Numbered from the stretch's first letter, positions 30,543-38,587 are shown. The stretch is DNA of 39,248 bases from CAZJBS01 sp964544475 (GCA_964544475.1 CAZJBS010000028.1:1-39248); one strand, 5' to 3'. The notes: generated by a model not told the origin, from the letters alone. Made by a program: numbers and translations.

Positions 30543-30853
30543 TGCCAATCAGACCGGAAAATAAGTCGCGTTATCCCGCAGACTGGAAACTGCGAAGCCT
30601 TTTCGTTCGTGTCTACCGCGCGAAGAACCTCTGTGAATGGTGCGGTGCAGAAAATGGACAACCACACCCTGTAACTGGTAGCCGGGTAGTACTGACATGC
30701 GCGCACGTTTTTGACCATCGGCCAGAAATAGCGAACCTTTTGAATCTGGCGGCATTGTGCCAGAAATGCCATAACTGCCACGATGTCAATGAGAGGCGTG
30801 AAGGAAGAAGGCGCAGGCGTGAAGTAATGATGAGGCAGGAGCGCTTGTTGTGA
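30542..30853 (+). CDS. HNH endonuclease
   Basis: A 103-residue protein with the zinc-binding HNH layout: CEWCGAENG, then TCAHVFDHRPE with the catalytic His, then LNLAALCQKCHNCHD. The ATG at 30542 follows AGGGGAAGTG. In many phages an HNH protein works with terminase in packaging, but here it precedes the displaced MuF gene at the end of the early operon, 12 kb from terminase. Confidence 0.85.
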   Translation: MPIRPENKSRYPADWKLRSLFVRVYRAKNLCEWCGAENGQPHPVTGSRVVLTCAHVFDHRPEIANLLNLAALCQKCHNCHDVNERREGRRRRREVMMRQERLL

Positions 30854-32106
30854 AGATATCTATCAAAGACCTGATCGCGCTCGAAAAAGATCGTACGAAA
30901 GCCATAGACAGCCTTATTTCAAGCGCAAATATGGACATCGAGAAGTTCGTCGCTCAATACCGTGAGTTGTTCCTGATAGTCGCGGACAAAGAGGACCTCG
31001 CCGAGTTGGATCGATTCGTAAAAAACCATGTCGACGACGTCGCCGTCGAACTAGTAAGGCCGATCGTCGCAGAGTTTGAACAAATTGCAAAGATTCAGGA
31101 TGAATACTTCTCTGATCTAGGAGCAGGCGGCTCAGTCAGCGCCACTGAAAAAGCTACAGTGTTCAAGAGCTTTCTCGACAACATGGGCGAGGAATTTCAG
31201 TCTTTGAGTTTCAAGCAGCGCGACATACTGCGATCCGAAATACGCAAACAAATCGCGTCTGGGCACGATATGAAGGCCCTGACAGGTGCGTTCGAGGAGG
31301 CGGGCGGCCAGTTGAAGCAATACGCCGCCACCCTTGCTAACACCTCACTGGCTGGCGTTTCCAGCGCGTATAATGACCTCTCAGCCCGCAACGCGGGTCT
31401 TGACCACGGCTGGTATTCTGGGACACTCACGAGTCGGACAAGGTCTTTTTGTGCGTATCATCTGGATCGCATCTACACACGTGAGACGATTGCGAAGATG
31501 AGCAATGGTATGCTTGAGCCTGTCATCATATATGGTGGCGGTTACAATTGTCGGCATCACTGGACATGGGTCGATCCCGACTGGGATCCAAAGCTGAAAG
31601 AAAAAGTTGCGCGCGACATCGAAAAGACGCAGATTTCAATCGGAGCGGGCGACCGCACTGCGACGGTGTTTTATGAACCACCGGTCGTGACGGAGGAATG
31701 GGAGAAGGAATACCGACGTTTTAAGAACCACAAGACGAAAGGACCAAAACTGAGAGATGAGAAGCGTGTTGCTGAGGTCCTTAGTAGACTCGGCATGCGA
31801 ACGACGCTTGATCCTACGGTGCTCAATTTGCATGAAGGACCTACTGACGTTGTAATAATGCTAGATGGTAAGACGATGCCTGCCGAAATAAAGACGCCTG
31901 AGAAACAGCAAGATTCGACGATTTATAACACAATTGGCGCACAGAAGAACAGGAGCCAATCGAATCTGTTTGTTATTGATATGGGCGAGTTCTCTTTGAC
32001 TGATGGGCTGATACATGATTTTAAGAAATGGACAAGAAAGCACCCAACCAAGGAATTCATTCTTTTGATGGACGACAAAGCTATTATTCGAATGTGGGAT
32101 TTGTGA
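30850..32106 (+). CDS. MuF head protein fused to PD-(D/E)xK polymorphic toxin domain
   Basis: A 418-residue protein from a GTG overlapping the HNH stop. Residues about 130-260 are a MuF/SPP1 gp7-type minor head domain (LANTSLAGVSSAYNDLSARN, then TRSFCAYHLDRIYTRE and a closing NCRHHW). A linker follows, then a C-terminal domain from about residue 300 with a restriction-nuclease-fold motif: Asp333 (GPTDVVIML) and Glu346-Ile-Lys348 (MPAEIKTP). This resembles CdiA-CT-type tRNA or DNA nuclease toxins. MuF polymorphic toxins of temperate phages are a described class. The 3-prime end is more AT-rich than the first half, which suggests module exchange. The next gene is a candidate immunity protein. 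Confidence 0.82.
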   Translation: MKISIKDLIALEKDRTKAIDSLISSANMDIEKFVAQYRELFLIVADKEDLAELDRFVKNHVDDVAVELVRPIVAEFEQIAKIQDEYFSDLGAGGSVSATEKATVFKSFLDNMGEEFQSLSFKQRDILRSEIRKQIASGHDMKALTGAFEEAGGQLKQYAATLANTSLAGVSSAYNDLSARNAGLDHGWYSGTLTSRTRSFCAYHLDRIYTRETIAKMSNGMLEPVIIYGGGYNCRHHWTWVDPDWDPKLKEKVARDIEKTQISIGAGDRTATVFYEPPVVTEEWEKEYRRFKNHKTKGPKLRDEKRVAEVLSRLGMRTTLDPTVLNLHEGPTDVVIMLDGKTMPAEIKTPEKQQDSTIYNTIGAQKNRSQSNLFVIDMGEFSLTDGLIHDFKKWTRKHPTKEFILLMDDKAIIRMWDL

Positions 32107-32121
32107 GATGGAGGATTGTAT

Positions 32122-32358
32122 ATGAGCAAAGAGCAATATGACATGATAAAAGAAATCCTCGCTGCCGACGAGAAGATCATGCCTGACGATATTAGATTCG
32201 CGTGGTATGGTTATATCCAGGCTCTATACAAATGTGACAGGTTATCATTTGAGGAATCGGAGGAACTTGGCAACATGTTGAATATTGATTCAGAAAAACA
32301 GACCGACATCTATGATGCGCTTGCAGGCGGTATTTCTGATCTGAGCAAGAGCGAATAA
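32122..32358 (+). CDS. Candidate immunity protein for the MuF toxin
   Basis: A 78-residue acidic helical protein (MSKEQYDMIKEILAADEKIM ... ALAGGISDLSKSE). The ATG at 32122 has GGAGG 7 bases upstream and lies 15 bp after the toxin stop. A small, acidic, AT-rich gene directly behind a toxin C-terminal domain is the standard cognate immunity arrangement. It is the last gene before the right end of the prophage. Function inferred from context. Confidence 0.65.
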   Translation: MSKEQYDMIKEILAADEKIMPDDIRFAWYGYIQALYKCDRLSFEESEELGNMLNIDSEKQTDIYDALAGGISDLSKSE

Positions 32359-32370
32359 GGGCAAGCAAGG

Positions 32371-32391
32371 TTTTGCGCGCTATTTGCGAAT
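32371..32391 (+). repeat. Transposase-binding-like site near right end, direct orientation
   Basis: All 21 bases are identical to site L3 at 152-172 (TTTTGCGCG followed by CTATTTGCGAAT) and in the same orientation, so relative to the right terminus it points the opposite way from R1 and R2. It lies 182 bp inside the right terminus, 12 bp after the immunity gene stop. Confidence 0.7.
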
Positions 32392-32405
32392 GATGCGTAA
32401 AAATG

Positions 32406-32459
32406 TTGTCCCCTACGAGCTTGCTTAACTTCAATATCAGCGTTGCTCATTTGTCCCCT
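32406..32459 (+). repeat. TTGTCCCCT direct repeats in right-end noncoding DNA
   Basis: TTGTCCCCT occurs at 32406-32414 and 32451-32459, 45 bp apart. The 215 bp from 32359 to the terminus holds no gene and is AT-rich towards the end. Purpose unknown. Confidence 0.4.
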
Positions 32460-32516
32460 GACCTCATAATCCCGTAAATATCCTGCTATCGTAAATATTG
32501 ATCTTAGCTATTACCG

Positions 32517-32538
32517 ATTCTCAATTATCGCGCTAAAA
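32517..32538 (-). repeat. Transposase-binding-like end site R2
   Basis: On the minus strand TTTTAGCGCGATAATTGAGA closes with AT, a degenerate match to the left-end sites, in inverted orientation as expected for attR. Confidence 0.5.
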
Positions 32539-32547
32539 ATGCTCTAT

Positions 32548-32568
32548 ATTCTTAATTACTGATGAAAA
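32548..32568 (-). repeat. Transposase-binding-like end site R1
   Basis: On the minus strand TTTTCATC...AAGAAT begins 5 bases from the right terminus, mirroring L1, which begins 6 bases from the left terminus. Only the TTTT and GAAT ends are well conserved. Confidence 0.5.
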
Positions 32569-32573
32569 TGTTA

Positions 32574-32577
32574 ATAG
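32574..32577. repeat. Target-site duplication, right copy (ATAG)
   Basis: ATAG directly follows the right terminus TGTTA and matches bases 52-55 at the left junction. Confidence 0.8.
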
Positions 32578-33083
32578 AGTCCCAATTCCTCGGCGGCGAA
32601 GGCCATGAATTTGACCGTGCACCGTGGCTGATATCCGCGTGTTTGCAGGACCCGGGCAATCTCCATGGCCGCGGCGGTTCCGCTGGCATTGTCATCGGCG
32701 CCAGGAGCGTTGGAATAGTTGGTGCCGCCGGCGTAAGAATCATAATGACCTCCCACAATGTAGACGGTATCCGGATGCGCCGTGCCGGTCATCGTGGCGA
32801 CGACATTGTATTGCCACCCCGTCACGCTTGTGTAAAAAGAATCCAGCGTCACGGAAGACAACCCATAGGATAAATACTTGTTCTGAATCCACACCGCCAC
32901 GTTTCGATGGTTGTTCGCCAGCGCATAGCGGGTTCCAAAGTCTTGCAGACTTTGCATGACACTGCCGATTGAATCCGGGTTGATGTCGGACAGAATGGAT
33001 TGGATGATCGGATCAGGATTTTGAGCCGGAGCGCCGCTCGTGCCGATTCCGATCAGGATCATCAGGATGAAAACTTTCTTCAT
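32574..33083 (-). pseudogene. Secreted M28 aminopeptidase, N-terminal fragment cut by prophage
   Basis: 170 codons of a secreted zinc peptidase: signal peptide (VFILMILIGIGTSGAPAQ), then the M28 zinc motifs GGHYDSYAG (His), APGADDNASG (Asp) and FAAEELGLY (Glu). The coding sequence breaks exactly at the prophage junction and meets a stop 3 bases later in phage DNA; the remainder begins at bases 55-1. The zinc site is therefore separated from the rest of the catalytic domain and the gene is inactivated. GGAGGAG precedes the ATG. Confidence 0.95.
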
Positions 33084-33165
33084 GCTATCTCCTCCAGGAT
33101 TGATATACGGTATATTAAGATACTATTACCGTTTAATATCGACAATCAAAAATTAATATTCGTGC

Positions 33166-33211
33166 TTGACGACAGGCTCTGTTGCCACTATATTGCAAAG
33201 TACTTTGCAAT
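33166..33211 (+). promoter_or_regulatory. Promoter with 20-bp palindromic operator
   Basis: TTGACG (33166-33171), 17 bp, TATATT (33189-33194), followed by the perfect palindrome ATTGCAAAG/TACTTTGCAAT (33192-33211), which overlaps the -10 and start site. A further ACAAAGTA half follows. The palindrome probably binds the winged-helix regulator encoded two genes downstream (33839-34132). Confidence 0.8.
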
Positions 33212-33233
33212 ACAAAGTAAATAGGATGGAACC

Positions 33234-33842
33234 ATGCTGACGAAGTCGGAAGCCAGGCGAAAAATCGATGAGATTCACGGCATGCTCGAATTATCAACCC
33301 GATACACGAACGTTTCGCCGTGGGCTGCGTTCAGCGTCGGTCTCACAGGATTGGGAGCGGCAGCATGGTCGCAACGATTTGCCGCATCGCCAGATCAATA
33401 TGGGAACCACCTTCCGACATTGATCATCCTTTGGAGTGGATGCCTGGTGACGGCCGTGGCATTGGCGGCCGGATTTTCCATTTCCAAAGCGCGCCGGCAA
33501 AATGAGCGCCTATGGACGGATCCTCTGCGACAAGGCCTGATCAACTTCGGCATGGCGGCCCTGCTGGGCGGCATCCAGACGGGCCTGTGTATGCGATACG
33601 AACTTCTTTACCTCATTCCGTCCGCATGGATGATGTGCTACGGCGCCGGCCTGGTCACCGGAGGTGCCTTCTCACTGAGGATATTCCGCCATCTAGGTTT
33701 CTGGTTCATCGCGTGCGGCGCTCTGGCCGGATTCTTCCCGCCATTCAATTTTTGGCTGATGATGCTTTCCTTCGGACTGGGTCACGTCATGCTGGGTTTG
33801 GTCGTCCGAAAGACGGCCGTCCGGGCTCCGTCGGATTCGTGA
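33234..33842 (+). CDS. Multi-pass membrane protein, regulator partner
   Basis: A 202-residue protein with about five transmembrane helices (for example LIILWSGCLVTAVALAAGFS and FWFIACGALAGFFPPFNFWL). It is the first gene of a three-gene operon, overlapping the regulator start (GTGA). Such membrane proteins are commonly paired with small HTH_34-type regulators; a specific function is not known. Confidence 0.75.
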   Translation: MLTKSEARRKIDEIHGMLELSTRYTNVSPWAAFSVGLTGLGAAAWSQRFAASPDQYGNHLPTLIILWSGCLVTAVALAAGFSISKARRQNERLWTDPLRQGLINFGMAALLGGIQTGLCMRYELLYLIPSAWMMCYGAGLVTGGAFSLRIFRHLGFWFIACGALAGFFPPFNFWLMMLSFGLGHVMLGLVVRKTAVRAPSDS

Positions 33843-34132
33843 AAGAATCGATTGAACAACTGGACGAGGTGATTCACCAGAAGGTGCGCCTTGGCCTGAT
33901 GACCATCCTCGCGGGCCGTGAAAGCGCGGATTTCGGGGCATTGCGCGATCAACTGGGTTTGACCGACGGCAATCTCAGCTCCCACCTCTCGCAATTGGAG
34001 AAGCGACACTACATTCGGGTCGACAAGACGTTTGTCAGCCGGAAACCCAGGACGACCGTAACCATCACAAAAAAAGGGAAAGAGGCGCTCCACCGCTATG
34101 TCGACTTGCTAAGACGCATCCTTGACGAATAG
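33839..34132 (+). CDS. Winged-helix transcriptional regulator (HTH_34/MarR-like)
   Basis: A 97-residue protein from a GTG overlapping the preceding stop. It is almost entirely one winged helix: KVRLGLMTILAGRESADFGA, LRDQLGLTDGNLSSHLSQLE, wing SRKPRTTVTITKKG. This family represses operons with membrane and CreD-like proteins in many bacteria. The 20-bp palindrome at the operon promoter suggests autoregulation. Confidence 0.85.
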   Translation: MKESIEQLDEVIHQKVRLGLMTILAGRESADFGALRDQLGLTDGNLSSHLSQLEKRHYIRVDKTFVSRKPRTTVTITKKGKEALHRYVDLLRRILDE

Positions 34133-34165
34133 AACTCCGCAACCATTTAGAAATAAGGGCATATC

Positions 34166-35452
34166 ATGACACCCATTCGTTTGCTGGCGCTTATCGCCAT
34201 CTTCTTTGCGACCACCGTGGCATGGTTTATACTTGGTGGCAGCATCAACTTCCGCACGTCGGAAAAATCAACCGTCTTGGGCGCGCGCGTCGAAGACAGC
34301 TGGGGCGGTGCGCACACGCAACTCCATCCGAAACTCTATCATTGGGAATCGGTTCAGGATACGCTCACAGAGACCATGACCAACTCCCAGGGCCAGTCCA
34401 CGCAATTGTCGAAGACGGTACGCCGAAAAGCGCAAAAGTATTTTGATGCATCGAGATCAGAAATTCAGACCGCGCTGGATGTGGAATACCGGCCGAAAGG
34501 GTTGCTTTGGTACAGCGTGTTCAAGGTCGACTTCAACGCGACCTATGCCATAAAGAACCCCCTGTCATATGCCACGGACTTGTATGTTCAATTCGACTTT
34601 CCATCACGAAACGCGCTATTCGATGATTTTGCCTTCACCGTGAACGGACAAACGGTGGATGAATCGGACATCACCTACCAGTCGCCGGCGGAAGGATCGT
34701 CATGGAATACTCCGAACTCCATGGTCGTGCGCATTCCGGCGGCCCCCAATGACGAAAAGTCGATCAACATCCGTTACCGTTCGCAGGGCACCGGAAACTG
34801 GCAGTACACGTTCGGCGAGGCCACACGCCGCGTGAAAAACTTTGCGCTCACCGCCGTAACGGCTTTCAGAGACTACGACATTCCCGAGTCCTGCCTGTCT
34901 GCCGTCCATAAGGAAGCGACGGACAAGGGCTGGAAGTTGTCCTGGACATATTCCGATGTGATTTCGAACGTTCGGATAGGGATCGACATGCCGCGAAAAC
35001 TCAATCCCGGGCCGGTGGCCGAACGCATCAGTTTTTTTGCCCCGGTGTCGCTGCTGTTCTTCTTCACGATTCTCATCATCCTCTCGGCCATTCAATCACG
35101 ACGTATCCACCCGATGAATTATTTTTTTCTGGCGGCGGCGTTTTTCGCCTTCCATCTGTTTTTCGCCTATCTGGTGGATCATCTGACGTTGGAATGGTCG
35201 TTTCTCGCTGCCAGTTTCACATCCGTTTTTCTGGTGGCTACTTACATGAGACTCGTGACGGACTGGTCATTCACCCTTCGATACGTGGCCCCGGCGCAGG
35301 TGATCTATCTCGTTCTTTTTTCCTATTCTTTTTTCTTCGAAGGGTATACGGGATTGACCATTACGATCGGCGCGATCGCGACGTTGTTCGTTCTAATGCA
35401 GATCACCGGCCGTATCGATTGGAATGACGTGTGGCTGAAGAGAAGCCGATGA
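34166..35452 (+). CDS. CreD-like inner membrane protein
   Basis: A 428-residue protein with an N-terminal signal anchor (LLALIAIFFATTVAWFILGG) and a large periplasmic beta-rich domain (residues about 30-285). Several C-terminal membrane helices end in FFEGYTGLTITIGAIATLFV and TGRIDWNDVW, close to the C-terminus of CreD proteins. CreD is linked to envelope stress and colicin or beta-lactam responses in enterics; here it is in an operon with a winged-helix regulator. Confidence 0.75.
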   Translation: MTPIRLLALIAIFFATTVAWFILGGSINFRTSEKSTVLGARVEDSWGGAHTQLHPKLYHWESVQDTLTETMTNSQGQSTQLSKTVRRKAQKYFDASRSEIQTALDVEYRPKGLLWYSVFKVDFNATYAIKNPLSYATDLYVQFDFPSRNALFDDFAFTVNGQTVDESDITYQSPAEGSSWNTPNSMVVRIPAAPNDEKSINIRYRSQGTGNWQYTFGEATRRVKNFALTAVTAFRDYDIPESCLSAVHKEATDKGWKLSWTYSDVISNVRIGIDMPRKLNPGPVAERISFFAPVSLLFFFTILIILSAIQSRRIHPMNYFFLAAAFFAFHLFFAYLVDHLTLEWSFLAASFTSVFLVATYMRLVTDWSFTLRYVAPAQVIYLVLFSYSFFFEGYTGLTITIGAIATLFVLMQITGRIDWNDVWLKRSR

Positions 35453-35463
35453 TCGACGGATAG

Positions 35464-35487
35464 GAGGCCCGGATTGAGCCGGGCCTC
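35464..35487. terminator. Intrinsic hairpin terminator between convergent genes
   Basis: GAGGCCCGG, loop ATTGAG, CCGGGCCTC, then TCTTGT. Nine-pair stem between the CreD-like gene and the convergent lipoprotein gene; the T tract is weak. Confidence 0.7.
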
Positions 35488-35503
35488 TCTTGTGCTGGCA
35501 CAT

Positions 35504-36289
35504 CTAGAGTTTCTTGATCACAAAGTCCACGGCAAACGTCGAGTCGGCCACCGGACAACGCATCGTCAACGTATACACCGGCCTGATCTTGTTTGTTCGG
35601 ATCCTCAGAGTTGCATGGTTATTGAAGGTCCCTTTCAAGAAAGCGTCTACCGGAAATGTGGTCATTGCTATTTTTCCGCTGACCGATTGGCGGGGACCCA
35701 GATGAGTTTTGCGGAGAACCTGGAAGGCCCAGTAGGCCCGCAGCGTTCCCAAATTCGTGATCGCTCTTTCGTACTCCACGTTTTCCGTGTGGCGATCGGC
35801 GGCCCGCTCGAAATCGCGGCGCGCATCCCGGTCTTCCTCTTCGGCCGTGCGCTCCCCAGCTTCGGCGATGTCGACCACCAGATCGGCGACACCTGAAATG
35901 GCATCCAATGTGGCGAACGTCTGATGGCGCGCATCTTCAGAAGAAACTTGTTTGTCCAGCATGTGCAACTGTGTTTCGGGGTTGATGGCCATGAACTTCT
36001 GCTGAAGACCGGCTTCCAGGTCGCCGTATTTCACCGATAACAGATAGTAGAATTTCTCAGGCTCGACCAGGATAGCCGAATCTGAACGATTGATGATCTC
36101 CACATCGAAAACCAGGTATGAACTCCAGCAACGATGAAAGGAAACGACGAGAGAGATCCCACCGGATTCGCGACGAATCAGTTGTTGCCCATGAAACCAA
36201 CGGATGTCGGGTTCGCTGGAGTCCAGGTGATACACGGCCGCCGGAGTGCATCCAATCAACAATAACAAAGCCGGCACAATGCGATTCAT
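35504..36289 (-). CDS. Host lipoprotein of unknown function
   Basis: A 261-residue protein from the ATG at 36289 (GGAGGATTT upstream). Short lipoprotein signal MNRIVPALLLLIGC. The middle is a beta-type domain (LVFDVEIINRSDSAILVEPE), then a charged helical linker (AGERTAEEEDRDARRDFERA) and a C-terminal beta domain (FAVDFVIKKL). No family recognised. Confidence 0.75.
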   Translation of the reverse strand: MNRIVPALLLLIGCTPAAVYHLDSSEPDIRWFHGQQLIRRESGGISLVVSFHRCWSSYLVFDVEIINRSDSAILVEPEKFYYLLSVKYGDLEAGLQQKFMAINPETQLHMLDKQVSSEDARHQTFATLDAISGVADLVVDIAEAGERTAEEEDRDARRDFERAADRHTENVEYERAITNLGTLRAYWAFQVLRKTHLGPRQSVSGKIAMTTFPVDAFLKGTFNNHATLRIRTNKIRPVYTLTMRCPVADSTFAVDFVIKKL

Positions 36290-36479
36290 AAATCCTCCAT
36301 CATTTTGATGCCTGGATTCTGGCAAATCGCGTGCCACCCATAAAATGGTGGCGAAGGGTTGTTATTACGATATTATGGCAATGAAGGTGTGAAAAACAAC
36401 GACGAGGCTGTGGACAGACGACACATGCTCAATCCGGACACGTTCGGATGGCGACAGGATTCCATTAAAAACCGATGCT

Positions 36480-37202
36480 CTAAGCAAACAACGTCGACAA
36501 CGTCACGCATTCCAATCCGCGGGCTTTCAACGCGGGAATGATCTCCCGGACGGCCCTGATGGTCTGACTGCGATCCACATGTCGGATATTGCCGCCATCG
36601 TGCAGGATGATAATGGAACCGGGTCGCACACGGCTCAACACGCGTCGCACGATGCGATCGGCGCCGGGCAAGTGGGGGTCCCGTGGATAGACGTCACCGA
36701 TGACCGTCCGGTAGCCCATCGATTCGACGATATCGAGAATTCGCCTGGAAAACAAACCCATGGGCGGCCGAAAGTACACCGGCTGCCGTCCGGAATACCG
36801 ACGAATAAGCTCTTCCGTCCTGCCGATCTCCTCTCGCAAATGGGCGGTGGTGCGCGTCATCATCAGAGGATGTGAATACGTGTGGTTACAAAGATCATGG
36901 CCGGCCCCGGCAATCGCCTCGACAAGGCGGGCGTTCCTTTCGACGTGCCGTCCCACCAAAAAGAAAGAGGCTTTCACGTCATGCGCGTGGAGAATGGAAA
37001 GCAACTGGGGTGTGAATTCCGGATGCGGTCCGTCGTCAAAAGTAAGGGCCACACGCCGGGGAAAGGCGGGACCATTCCAGGAGACCCGCGTAATGAGTCT
37101 TTTTCCGAGCCGCTCGATGGCCACCATGTGGCTCAGATCGCTCAGGACCGACTGGATCCATCCACCGACATACCAGCGTTCCATCTCCTCGGGAAACGTC
37201 AT
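36480..37202 (-). CDS. Polysaccharide deacetylase (NodB/CE4 family)
   Basis: A 240-residue protein with the CE4 motifs in order: TFDDGPHPEFT (metal Asp), HTYSHP (metal His pair), RPPMG, and IIILHDGG near the C-terminus. It removes acetyl groups from N-acetylated polysaccharide or peptidoglycan. No signal peptide is obvious. The start overlaps the acyltransferase stop (ATGA), so the two are coupled, suggesting an envelope-modification unit. Confidence 0.9.
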   Translation of the reverse strand: MTFPEEMERWYVGGWIQSVLSDLSHMVAIERLGKRLITRVSWNGPAFPRRVALTFDDGPHPEFTPQLLSILHAHDVKASFFLVGRHVERNARLVEAIAGAGHDLCNHTYSHPLMMTRTTAHLREEIGRTEELIRRYSGRQPVYFRPPMGLFSRRILDIVESMGYRTVIGDVYPRDPHLPGADRIVRRVLSRVRPGSIIILHDGGNIRHVDRSQTIRAVREIIPALKARGLECVTLSTLFA

Positions 37203-38587
37203 CGCGCCGGGCCCCCGGCGGTGACGGCAAGGTACTCATTCTTGACCGCATCCATTTCGCCGATCAGCATCCGGCGTTCGCGCCGCATCCGGTTGATCAG
37301 ACGGCGGTTCGTGAACAGCACAAAGGAAAAACTGATCATTTCCTGTTCGTCACGCAAGTCGTGCACATAGGCCAACGCAAACAAGCCGGACATCGGCAGG
37401 CTCAGTCCGTACAACACGGCCCAATACCACGTGGTCAGGTACCACACCGACCCGACCAGTGCAAAATACACGATCAGAAAAGCCAGGCCGCCGGCGAATA
37501 GCAGCGCCGTAAGGATCTTCGTGCGTTCGTGCAGATATTTTCTTGCGAAATGGATGGCCACCGCATGCGGTATGAAATTATGAAATATTCCATAAACCGC
37601 CAGCGGCAACCCCATGAGCGCCAAACCAAATTTCCGGGCACTGCGAATCAGAATCTTTGAAAAGACCACATTTTCCTGGAGCATCGCGTCCCGAAGATGC
37701 AGCCGCGCCAGTTTCCTTTTATAGGCCGTGATACGATCTCCCATCGCCCGCACGCGATCCGGCTCGCGTTTGAAGTAGTATTCCACGCAATCGGCAATGC
37801 GCTGAGTGATGATGAATTCCTCCACGCTGCGCTTGTTCGGGTCATCCTGGCTGAGCAGTTCATCCCGATAAATGTGTTCCACGTCTCGTACGAGGTCGTC
37901 CCACTCTAGGTTTTCGATATTGACGGTCAATTTTTCAAGATGGGACTGGATCTCGTCGGTCAGTTCTCGTACGGCGGCTGTATGGTCTGTCGCATTGCGT
38001 TCGAAAAACCGCCGAAGCTCGATCGGTTCCCCAATGTTCAACAACACGCGGCTGCGAAACCGGCTTCGTGAAAAAAAATGAAGGCCGATCGGTATGACTT
38101 TGAGACCCAATTTGTAATGGTTGCGGGATTCGGTTTCCAGCACAATCCGCGCCGCCCCCGTTTTCACCTTCTTGACCTGGCGAAGCATGTCGCTGGTGCC
38201 TTCCGGAAAAATGCCGATCGTCTGCCCGTTTTCAAGGGCCTTGTAACACGCCTCGAATGACTGGGTGTTATCCTGCATTTTGTCCGGATGATCCGTCTTT
38301 CGGACAATGGGGATGACGCCGCAACTGGCGAGAAATTTCTGCGCCAGCGGGTGCCGAAAAAGACCGGAATGGCCGATATAGTTCACTTTGCGCTGGATCG
38401 CCGCGCCGATGACCAAGGCATCCATGATCGAGTTGGGGTGATTCGCGACAAATACGACCGGACCCTCATCCGGTATGTTTTCGCCGTGTCTCAATTCGAT
38501 CTTCTTGAAAAAGATGGCCATGACGATGCGGCCCAGCGCTCGAATGAAACTGTAAATCAACGATTTTTCTGACGGATAGGTTGCCAT
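37199..38587 (-). CDS. PlsC-type acyltransferase with membrane tail
   Basis: A 462-residue protein from the ATG at 38587 (MATYPSEKSLIYSFIRALGR). Acyltransferase motifs: NHPNSIMD (H-x4-D) and GIFPEGTSD (EGT), typical of glycerol-phosphate acyltransferases. After about residue 330 there are membrane helices (ILTALLFAGGLAFLIVYFAL and TWYWAVLYGLSLPMSGLFAL). It probably makes phospholipid or acylates an envelope lipid. Coupled to the deacetylase. Confidence 0.88.
   Translation of the reverse strand: MATYPSEKSLIYSFIRALGRIVMAIFFKKIELRHGENIPDEGPVVFVANHPNSIMDALVIGAAIQRKVNYIGHSGLFRHPLAQKFLASCGVIPIVRKTDHPDKMQDNTQSFEACYKALENGQTIGIFPEGTSDMLRQVKKVKTGAARIVLETESRNHYKLGLKVIPIGLHFFSRSRFRSRVLLNIGEPIELRRFFERNATDHTAAVRELTDEIQSHLEKLTVNIENLEWDDLVRDVEHIYRDELLSQDDPNKRSVEEFIITQRIADCVEYYFKREPDRVRAMGDRITAYKRKLARLHLRDAMLQENVVFSKILIRSARKFGLALMGLPLAVYGIFHNFIPHAVAIHFARKYLHERTKILTALLFAGGLAFLIVYFALVGSVWYLTTWYWAVLYGLSLPMSGLFALAYVHDLRDEQEMISFSFVLFTNRRLINRMRRERRMLIGEMDAVKNEYLAVTAGGPAR

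Larger units (their letters stand above)
56..32573. mobile_element. Complete Mu-like transposable siphovirus prophage
   Basis: The element carries a MuA-type DDE transposase, Mu gp28-like terminase, DUF935-type portal, MuF, gpG-like, protease/scaffold, capsid, gp36/gp37-like proteins and tail genes. Its ends are seen directly: a host M28 peptidase gene is interrupted at both edges, with ATAG on each side. The termini are inverted (TAACA at the left, TGTTA at the right), and both ends carry repeated sites ending in GAAT behind a TTTT. No tail sheath gene is present, so a non-contractile tail is inferred. Length is 32,518 bp including 100 Ns. The late genes diverge from about 15.5 kb, an arrangement different from the one-direction late transcription of Mu. 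Confidence 0.95.
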
